Below are positions 48,429-55,430 of a DNA stretch of 55,430 nt, piece by piece. The position numbers were made by a program, and so were the translations under genes. This DNA is from Chloroflexota bacterium (GTDB taxonomy: Bacteria > Chloroflexota > Anaerolineae > Epilineales > SHYO01). The notes beneath the pieces were generated by a model. The model was not told where the DNA came from, ran no database searches, and worked only from the letters and a program-made list of their open reading frames with translations. The stretch is taken from positions 1 through 55,430 of the forward strand of contig SHYO01000004.1 in assembly GCA_009692745.1 (NCBI GenBank). Direction: 5' to 3'. The stretch's first letter is position 1; each line of letters opens with the position of its first letter.

Positions 48429-49793
48429 ATGGCAGTTGTGACCATTTCTGAGAAAGCACCCCTATTGCTGACAAATCTTCCCGGTCCTCAGGCCCAAGCC
48501 TATATAGCACGGGACCGCTCCGTTATGTCACCATCCTATACCCGGCCTTACCCTCTCGTCATCGATCACGGGCAAGGTGTCCACGTCTGGGATGTGGATG
48601 GCAATCGATTTATCGATATGAATGCCGGCATTGCCGTGACAGCCACCGGCCACAGCCATCCGGCCGTGGTCCGGGCAATCCAACAGCAGGCCGAGAAGTT
48701 TATTCACATGTCCGGCACAGACTTTTATTATGAGCCACAGATATCTCTGGCCGAACAACTGGTCCGACTTGTCCCCGGAGATTTTCCCAAGCAGGTTTTC
48801 TTTACCAACTCTGGCACCGAAGCGACTGAAGCTGCCATCAAGTTGGCCCGGTATACTACCGGCCGGCAGCGCCTGATCGCCTTTTACGGAGGATTCCATG
48901 GCCGCTCGCTGGGGGCTCTGACGCTGACAGCCAGCAAAGCAGTACATCGGGCCGGGTTTGGTCCCCTCCTGCCCGGCGTCAGCCATGCACCTTACGGCTA
49001 TTGCTATCGCTGCCCAGTGAACCTCCGCTACGATTCGTGCAATATTGATTGCGTGGGATTCATCGAAAAGACCCTTTTCGCCCGGGAATTTCCGCCTGAT
49101 GAGGTAGCCGCTATCTTTGTTGAGCCTATCCAGGGCGAGGGCGGCTATGTGGTCCCTCCGCCGGAGTTTATGCGCCGCCTGCGAGAGTTGTGCGACCGGC
49201 ATGGCATCTTGTTGATCGCTGATGAAATCCAGTCGGGCATGGGCCGCACCGGCCGTATGTTTGCTATGGAACATTTTGGGGTAGTGGCAGATATCACCCT
49301 GGTAGCTAAAGGCATGGCCTCGGGCATGCCCATCGGCGCTATGGTAGCCCGTAAAGAGCTGATGACTTGGCCTCCCGGGGCCCACGGTAATACTTTCGGC
49401 GGGAATCCGCTCTGCTGTGTGGCCGGCCTGGAGACCATCAAACTGCTGGAGGGAGGGCTGATCCAGAATACGGCGCAAGTCGGCGTACACATGCTGGAAC
49501 GGCTCAAGGAGATACAGCGGCGCCATCGCTCCATTGGAGATGTGCGCGGGTTGGGATTGATGATTGGCGTCGAGCTGATCTCTACCTGGGACGGGTATAG
49601 CCCGAATCACAAACTGCGCGAGGAAGTCCTATACCGCTGTTTTGAAAAGGGGGTCTTACTCTTGGGAGCCGGATATAATACTATCCGCTTTATGCCACCC
49701 CTGGTAATTGACCAGGCAACGGCAGATATTGCCCTGGACATTTTTGAGCAGACTCTAGGTGATTGCGAAACCGAAGGTGAAAGTGGTGTCTGA
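48429..49793 (+). CDS. Class III (acetylornithine/GABA-type) PLP-dependent aminotransferase
   Basis: 454 aa; FTNSGTEATEAAIKLARYTTGRQRLIAFYGGFHGRSLGALTLTASK, LIADEIQSGMGRTG, LVAKGMASGMPIGAM. Confidence 0.94.
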   Translation: MAVVTISEKAPLLLTNLPGPQAQAYIARDRSVMSPSYTRPYPLVIDHGQGVHVWDVDGNRFIDMNAGIAVTATGHSHPAVVRAIQQQAEKFIHMSGTDFYYEPQISLAEQLVRLVPGDFPKQVFFTNSGTEATEAAIKLARYTTGRQRLIAFYGGFHGRSLGALTLTASKAVHRAGFGPLLPGVSHAPYGYCYRCPVNLRYDSCNIDCVGFIEKTLFAREFPPDEVAAIFVEPIQGEGGYVVPPPEFMRRLRELCDRHGILLIADEIQSGMGRTGRMFAMEHFGVVADITLVAKGMASGMPIGAMVARKELMTWPPGAHGNTFGGNPLCCVAGLETIKLLEGGLIQNTAQVGVHMLERLKEIQRRHRSIGDVRGLGLMIGVELISTWDGYSPNHKLREEVLYRCFEKGVLLLGAGYNTIRFMPPLVIDQATADIALDIFEQTLGDCETEGESGV

Positions 49794-49833
49794 CCAGCCC
49801 CAAAAAGGGCAGCGCAGCAAAATACTCGCCACT

Positions 49834-50187
49834 ATGGGAACTACACCCCTGGAAATTCAGGTAACCGTTGCCACCCAAAGCCGGGAGAAATCCCGCGGTC
49901 TCCTGGGCCGCAAAGTCATGGCTCCCGACGAAGCCTTGCTACTGCCAGATACACGCTGGATTCACACCATGGGCATGACCTTTTCCCTGGACCTGGTCTA
50001 CCTGGACCGCCAGGGGAAAATTGTGTCCCTGCAACCTCACCTGCCCCCCTGGCGCATCGGATGGCTGGTATGGCGGGCTGCCCATACCCTAGAATTGCAG
50101 GCAGGTACCATCGAGCGGGCCGGGTTAGTACTGAATACCATGTGCTTCTGCCACCCGTCGTTGACCCAATTGCTGGCATTGTCCTGA
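49834..50187 (+). CDS. DUF192 domain protein
   Basis: ATQSREKSRGLLGRKVMAPDEALLLPDTRWIHTMGMTFSLDLVYLDRQGKIV; start uncertain (ORF opens at 49759). Confidence 0.85.
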   Translation: MGTTPLEIQVTVATQSREKSRGLLGRKVMAPDEALLLPDTRWIHTMGMTFSLDLVYLDRQGKIVSLQPHLPPWRIGWLVWRAAHTLELQAGTIERAGLVLNTMCFCHPSLTQLLALS

Positions 50188-50266
50188 ATTTCCTTATTAG
50201 AAGAGCTGGAAGTATTATATCAGGCGGTATACGCTACTCAACTACATTGTTCAGAGGAGGACAACC

Positions 50267-51250
50267 TTGGCAAAACCACTCATTTGGATCGATTATCTGC
50301 TGCATCCCGACGCAATGAAAATGCTTGAAGAAGGCGCTGAAGTAATGGGACCTTATCCATCGTTGGATCCACCGGAAGTCTGGGAAGCCCTTTCCCGCGC
50401 CCAAGGCGCCGTGATCTCCGGCCGGCCCAAGTGCAGCGGTGAATGGATGGACCGGGCGCCAAAATTGCAGGTATTGGCACGCTTTGGCATCGGTTATGAT
50501 AATATCGTGATCGCAGAAGCCACGCAAAGAGGTATCTGTGTGGTCAATACCCCCGAAGGGCCGACCGAACCCACGGCGGAACAAGCGCTTACCTTTCTCC
50601 TGATGCTGGCGCGGCGGATCAAAGAGAGCGACCTGGGCTTGAGCCAGGGCCGGTGGCTATCACGCCAGGAAGTGGAAGGCACCGAAGTTTTGGGTAAAAC
50701 CGTGGGAGTGATCGGATTGGGGCGCATCGGCGGGCGGGTGGCAGAGGTTTGTGGCCGGGGGCTCAGGATGCGGGTAGTCGCCTATGATCCCTATCTTACC
50801 GACGATCGTTTTCCTGCGCGGGGCGCCGAACGGGTACAGCACCTGGATGATTTGCTGGCTCAATCAGATTTTGTGACCCTACATGTACCGCTGACCTCTG
50901 AAACGAAGGGCATGGCCAATCGGGACTTTTTCGCCAAAATGAAGCCGGGTAGCTTTTTCATCAATGTGGCCCGGGGACCGGTAATGGTTGAAGCAGACCT
51001 GGTGCAAGCGCTCCAATCCGGCCATATTGCCGCTGCCGGAGTGGACGTTTTCGAACAAGAACCCACCCCGCCGGATAATCCGCTGTTGCGTATGCCCAAT
51101 GTGGTGGTCACTCCACACGTGGCGTCCAATAGCAACGAAGGGAATTGGCGGATGGGCTCCGGCGCAGTGATGCAAACTCTGCAAGTCTTGCAGGGGGAAC
51201 GACCTCCCTGGCTGGTTAATCCGGACGTGTGGGAGCGACGGAAACAATAA
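50267..51250 (+). CDS. D-isomer-specific 2-hydroxyacid dehydrogenase (phosphoglycerate dehydrogenase-like)
   Basis: 327 aa; GKTVGVIGLGRIGGRVAEVC, LARFGIGYDNIVI, FFINVARGPVMVE, NPLLRMPNVVVTPHVAS. Confidence 0.94.
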   Translation: MAKPLIWIDYLLHPDAMKMLEEGAEVMGPYPSLDPPEVWEALSRAQGAVISGRPKCSGEWMDRAPKLQVLARFGIGYDNIVIAEATQRGICVVNTPEGPTEPTAEQALTFLLMLARRIKESDLGLSQGRWLSRQEVEGTEVLGKTVGVIGLGRIGGRVAEVCGRGLRMRVVAYDPYLTDDRFPARGAERVQHLDDLLAQSDFVTLHVPLTSETKGMANRDFFAKMKPGSFFINVARGPVMVEADLVQALQSGHIAAAGVDVFEQEPTPPDNPLLRMPNVVVTPHVASNSNEGNWRMGSGAVMQTLQVLQGERPPWLVNPDVWERRKQ

Positions 51251-51270
51251 TAGAGAAAGGAGGCCATTAA

Positions 51271-51729
51271 TTGGAATTGGTCGCCGGCGCTTGCCGCTAC
51301 CCCCCCGTGGGCATCCGCGGCCTCTCGGCAGCACGGGGCCACAATGAATACCGCTCTGCGCCTATTAAAGAGTTCACACAGCACGCCAATAATAATGTTA
51401 TGCTTATTGCGCAGATCGAATTGGAAGAAGCTGTCGAAAATATCGATAACCTTATGGCTACTCCAGGGTTGGATGTAGCCTTGATCGGCCCCAATGACCT
51501 GGCAGTTTCCCTGGGAGCCAGTAGTAACACTGATCCTAAGGTGACCGCCGCCATCGAGCGTGTCATTGAGGCAGGAAAGCGGCACAATATCCCGACGGGG
51601 ATTCACTTGCGTGATCTGGCGCCCGTCCAGGAATGGGGGCGGAAGGGAATGCAGATGCTTACCTGCGGCAGTGATGTAGGTTTTCTGACGGATGGCGCGT
51701 CGGCAGTAGTTAGGGGGCTGAAAGGATAG
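51271..51729 (+). pseudogene. HpcH/HpaI aldolase family, N-terminally truncated
   Basis: Begins (TTG) at CRYPPVGIRGLSAARG and contains MLIAQIE...GLDVALIGPNDLAVSLG, but lacks the first roughly 100 residues expected for the family. Confidence 0.75.
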
Positions 51730-51789
51730 CAAGCGTGAGGTTGTGCGGTTGATTCCCAGCCTAGCTGGACACTGCACCTACGGAAAGGA

Positions 51790-52938
51790 TTACGATAGGC
51801 TTATTCCCTTCGAGAGTTCTCGCACCATAATCGTGCGTTGAATTTCGCTGGTGCCTTCGTAGATTTGCAGCACTTTGGCATCCCGCATCAGTTTTTCGAC
51901 AGGGTATTCAGTAGAATAGCCATAGGCGCCGAAGACCTGAACCGCCTCTGTGGCCGCCCACATAGCTGTATCGGCGGCGAAGGCCTTAGCATAAGCAGCC
52001 TGGAGGGTATTGCGCTCCCGTTGGGTCGCCCGCCAGGCTGCATCCCACGTCAACAAGCGGGCAGCTTGCGAGCGCATACCCATCTCAGCAATTTTAAAGC
52101 CTATAGCTTGAAAATCGAGGATGGCCTGACCAAAAGTCCGGCGCTCCCGGGCATAGGCGACAGACTCATCCAGGGCCCGTTGCGCCAGCCCGACGGCGAA
52201 AGCAGCCACCATAGGCCGAGAGCCATCGAAAACCTGCATCGCCAGGCGAAAGCCCTGGCCCTCGTCTCCCAACCGGTTTTCGGCCAGTAGATAAACATTG
52301 TCAAAAACCACTTCACAAGCATCTGAAGCGCGCTGCCCCATTTTAGACAACTTTTTAGAGACAGTTACACCGGCGCAATCCCGGTCCACGATAAAGGCGG
52401 TAATGCCCTTGTGACCGGCGGCAGGGTCAAGCTTGGCGAAAACAATAAAGAAACCGGCCTCTGCCGCATTGGAAATCCAGATTTTCGTCCCCTGCAACAG
52501 ATACCCGCCAGCGTGAGGGTATGCTACACTCTGAATGGCAGCCACATCGGACCCAGCGCCCGATTCCGTCACACAATAGGCGCCAAAGCCCCCACTACCG
52601 AGAATCCCCAGGTATTTATCCTGCTGGCCTGCTGTACCGGCCAGCAGGATGGCATCTGCTACCAGGTTATTCAGGGTAATTGCGGCCGCAATGCCGGTAC
52701 ACCCCCAGGCCAATTCTTCCGCTACCAGGCAGATACTGAACGGATCCAGATCTCCACCACCATACCGCGCGGGCACTGCCAGGTTGGCCAGCCCAAGCTC
52801 TCTGGCCTTAGCATAGATGGGGTAGGGAAATTCCGCCTGCCGATCGTACTCCGCCGCTACCGGTGCAATTTCCCGCCGCGCAAATTCCCGCGCCAGGTCT
52901 CGCACCAATCGCTGTTCATCTGTGAGCCGGAAATCCAT
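51790..52938 (-). CDS. Acyl-CoA dehydrogenase
   Basis: 382 aa; AYCVTESGAGSDVAAIQS, AFGAYGYSTEYPVEKLMRDAKVLQIYEGTSEIQR-type C-terminus. Confidence 0.96.
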   Translation of the reverse strand: MDFRLTDEQRLVRDLAREFARREIAPVAAEYDRQAEFPYPIYAKARELGLANLAVPARYGGGDLDPFSICLVAEELAWGCTGIAAAITLNNLVADAILLAGTAGQQDKYLGILGSGGFGAYCVTESGAGSDVAAIQSVAYPHAGGYLLQGTKIWISNAAEAGFFIVFAKLDPAAGHKGITAFIVDRDCAGVTVSKKLSKMGQRASDACEVVFDNVYLLAENRLGDEGQGFRLAMQVFDGSRPMVAAFAVGLAQRALDESVAYARERRTFGQAILDFQAIGFKIAEMGMRSQAARLLTWDAAWRATQRERNTLQAAYAKAFAADTAMWAATEAVQVFGAYGYSTEYPVEKLMRDAKVLQIYEGTSEIQRTIMVRELSKGISLS

Positions 52939-52960
52939 GGGACCCTCTCTCTAAAAAGAT

Positions 52961-52988
52961 ACAGGACGAAAAATACGTTTCGTCCTGT
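52961..52988 (-). terminator. Intrinsic terminator downstream of the PBP-like gene
   Basis: Perfect 11-bp stem acaggacgaaa/tttcgtcctgt; on the minus strand followed by atctttttag. Confidence 0.75.
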
Positions 52989-53004
52989 AGTACACCCGTA
53001 CGAT

Positions 53005-55248
53005 TTACTTAGCCAGCGCTGCCTGTAATACCTGGCGGAAGATGGCGGTGGCCTGATCGGCATTATCGGCATTGGCCAGGGTCACTACAACGACAAACTT
53101 AGGATCCTCTGCCGGAGCGTACCCGGCGAACCACGCCTGTGGCTTGCCGGTGGCGACTTCTGCCAGCGCTGGGGCTCCTGCTACGATAATTCCTGGTACC
53201 TTTGCCCCTTGCCCCCGGCCTTTAGGATTGTTGACCGCCTCCCGCAGAGCAGAGCGCATTAACTCCAGGGTAGCAGGGGAGAGAGAGATCTTGCCGCGAT
53301 TCTGTGTTGCAAAAGGCTTCCCAGTACCAGAGCCGGACTGAATGCCTTGTGAAACCAGCCGGCTGCCGTAGAGCGTTCCACCATTGGCAATGGCACTGAA
53401 CCATGTGGCAACTTGCAACGGCGTGACCTTCAGGTCACCCTGACCGACGGCCATATTGACGGCGCCCGCCAGATCGACTGGCTTACTAGGATCCCCCCCC
53501 GGTACGCGCCCCGGTTCCTCATCGCCTACGACCTTACCGGACTCCGGCGCCACTTCCCGGTTCTCGAATTGCCAGATACCGGTAGCCCGGCCCATGCCTA
53601 GTGCCATAGCCACAGCCGAGAGGCTCTTCGGATCTTTCGCAAATAAGGTCTTACCGAGCTCATAGAAGGGAATCTTACAGCCTTCGGCGAAACCCTGGAC
53701 CAGATTCACCTGCGCATGACCTGCCGGGACAGGATCCTGCAGAGGCGTCCCTCCACCCAGGCCGGTCCAGGAGCCGCCACAGGCAAAAGTCTGATCCGGT
53801 TGTGCCCATCCCTTTTCCACTGCTGTCGCCATGGTTACTAATTGGAAAAGAGCTGCAGGCGGATACGTATTCTGGGTTGTGCGATTAAGGAATGGTAATT
53901 TAGGATCTTGTAACAGCTCTCCAGCCCGGGTGACGGTCATACCCGCAGAAATTTCGGCCGGGTTGAAACTGGGATGGCTGACCAGGGACAAAACATCTCC
54001 CGACTTGGGATCCATCACGACCACAGCCCCCACCTGATCTCCCAGCGCTTTTTCCGTCGCCTGCTGCAACTTGAGATCCAGGGTTGTCTGTAGATCATAG
54101 GCCGGCTCAGCATCTTTGCGTTGGATGCGCTCTACAATTTCCCCGGCCGGTGTAATAACCGTTAATGAGCCACCCCGCTGGCCTGCCAAATATTTTTCCC
54201 CCCAGCGCTCGAGTCCTTGCTTTCCTACCTGGTCCCCCTCGCGATATCCCAAGAAGGCCATAGTTTCCAGCTCTTTGGCGGAGATCTCATTGAGGTAGCC
54301 CAAGGTTTGGGCAGCTATCGCGCCGAATGGATAGCCCCGTATGCGGTTTTCTTGCACAGAGACTCCTGGAATAGAGGTTATTTGGCCCTCAATGGCCTTA
54401 AAATCGTCAAGGCGGTACTCTCTTATGGGCATGAACCAATCGGGGCGGCCAGCGTTCACATATTTGGACTTGACAGTATCCGATGGCACCTTGAGGGCGC
54501 TGCTCAGCCGTTGTAGCAAATCACCTTCATCCTTGATACGCTCCGGTACAACACCAATAGTGACCAGGGTATCGTCGGCTGTGAGCTGCGCTCCCATACG
54601 GTCCCGTATCTGGCCGCGGGGATGAATGGAGAGGAAAAGGTGGATCAGGTTGGTGCCGGTAATCTCTTTAAAAATCAAATTCGGAGCCCAGTCAATGCGC
54701 CAGCTATCTTCCTTGACCAGGGAAAGTACATTATCCTGGGTGATCGGACCGACAACTGCCGTCTCCAAAGTGACAGTAAAGGTGGCCGAACCTTTTGGCG
54801 ATTGATCATTAGTAGCCGGTTTCACCTCTAACAACCGGGTACTGACCTTTTGAATCGTCGCCTCTTCGGCTATATTCTGGTACCTGGTCACAAAGCGCTC
54901 TTTTGTAATTGCATCGCGGGCGCTTTGAGAAAGCAAGTCGTACATATCGCCATATTTGCCGGCTTCCCAGGCCTTCAGATAGGCGAGAGCCACGCCAGCG
55001 CGCTCCGATTGAGGCACGGATGTCGGCTGGCTGGCCTTGACGGTATTCGTCACCGGAGTAGAGATCAGAGGCACGGATGTCGGTGCGGATGGAGGTATAA
55101 TCGTACCCCGCACTTCGCGCTCCGGTGTTGGAATGACGATAGGTTGGTCTAGAGGATTTTGACAGGCACTAAGGCTAATTAACAGCAGGTTGGTTAATAT
55201 AAATAATCTAGTTAGACGGTCGAGGATACCATATTTCGAGGCTTTCAC
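53005..55248 (-). CDS. PBP2/MecA-like lipoprotein (NTF2-like + PBP dimer + transpeptidase-fold) lacking catalytic motifs
   Basis: 747 aa; lipobox LLISLSAC, MecA-N-like region, PBP-type GYPFGAIAAQTLGYLNEIS, LQQATEKALGDQVGAVVVMDPKSGDVLSLVSHPSFNP; YPPAALFQLVT and AGAPALAEVATGKPQAWFAGYAP at the active-site positions. Confidence 0.92.
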   Translation of the reverse strand: MKASKYGILDRLTRLFILTNLLLISLSACQNPLDQPIVIPTPEREVRGTIIPPSAPTSVPLISTPVTNTVKASQPTSVPQSERAGVALAYLKAWEAGKYGDMYDLLSQSARDAITKERFVTRYQNIAEEATIQKVSTRLLEVKPATNDQSPKGSATFTVTLETAVVGPITQDNVLSLVKEDSWRIDWAPNLIFKEITGTNLIHLFLSIHPRGQIRDRMGAQLTADDTLVTIGVVPERIKDEGDLLQRLSSALKVPSDTVKSKYVNAGRPDWFMPIREYRLDDFKAIEGQITSIPGVSVQENRIRGYPFGAIAAQTLGYLNEISAKELETMAFLGYREGDQVGKQGLERWGEKYLAGQRGGSLTVITPAGEIVERIQRKDAEPAYDLQTTLDLKLQQATEKALGDQVGAVVVMDPKSGDVLSLVSHPSFNPAEISAGMTVTRAGELLQDPKLPFLNRTTQNTYPPAALFQLVTMATAVEKGWAQPDQTFACGGSWTGLGGGTPLQDPVPAGHAQVNLVQGFAEGCKIPFYELGKTLFAKDPKSLSAVAMALGMGRATGIWQFENREVAPESGKVVGDEEPGRVPGGDPSKPVDLAGAVNMAVGQGDLKVTPLQVATWFSAIANGGTLYGSRLVSQGIQSGSGTGKPFATQNRGKISLSPATLELMRSALREAVNNPKGRGQGAKVPGIIVAGAPALAEVATGKPQAWFAGYAPAEDPKFVVVVTLANADNADQATAIFRQVLQAALAK

Positions 55249-55430
55249 GGCTCATCTTCTCCAGCATCGTTAGCAATATAATAAGTAACTACTCAGCCAC
55301 CGGATATAGACTGATGAAAGGTCTAACATACTACATATTGTGGTTTTTAAGTCTGAATCGGGCATTTATAGCCCGTTCAAAAATGCTATTTTGAGGCCCA
55401 ATCATCACCTTATGTAAATCTAAACACTAC

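Noticed and set aside
48528-49610. 360-aa minus-strand ORF
   Set aside because: Antisense shadow of the class III aminotransferase.
50860-51777. 305-aa minus-strand ORF
   Set aside because: Antisense to the 2-hydroxyacid dehydrogenase and aldolase remnant; no family resemblance.
53491-53500. C8 tract in the PBP-like gene as a phase-variation site
   Set aside because: Shorter than the G10 tract and within a region that reads naturally; too weak to claim alone.

Overview
This 55.4 kb window looks like a Chloroflexota-type (green non-sulfur lineage) chromosome segment; the taxon is inferred from protein style only. The minus strand carries gcvH, lpd, an Mrp/ApbC ATPase and an HdrD/EMO-like membrane Fe-S oxidoreductase. 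These lie downstream of a long complex I operon with the order nuoB-nuoCD-nuoI2-nuoA-C-D-E-F-G-H-I-J-K-L-M-(DinB/ClbS)-N. That operon holds an extra fused nuoCD and a second nuoI. An iscS/nifS-type cysteine desulfurase lies just upstream. The middle contains assorted metabolic genes, a VapBC module with a perfect 14-bp inverted-repeat operator, and a 4 x 22-bp tandem repeat. A second complex I/hydrogenase-4-like operon (36.4-44.0 kb) has large and small subunits that have lost every recognisable Ni and Fe-S ligand cysteine, so it looks like an Ehr-type, apparently cofactor-free ion-pump complex. Directly divergent from it is a radical SAM gene whose annotated stop is very probably a selenocysteine UGA: in-frame readthrough gives a ...WYC-U-AEP... 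tail, followed by a bacterial SECIS-like hairpin. The right end carries a penicillin-binding-protein homologue that has lost all three transpeptidase motifs, and a 5'-truncated HpcH/HpaI aldolase. No rRNA, tRNA or CRISPR was recognised. All calls were made by reading the sequence and supplied ORFs; no searches were run.
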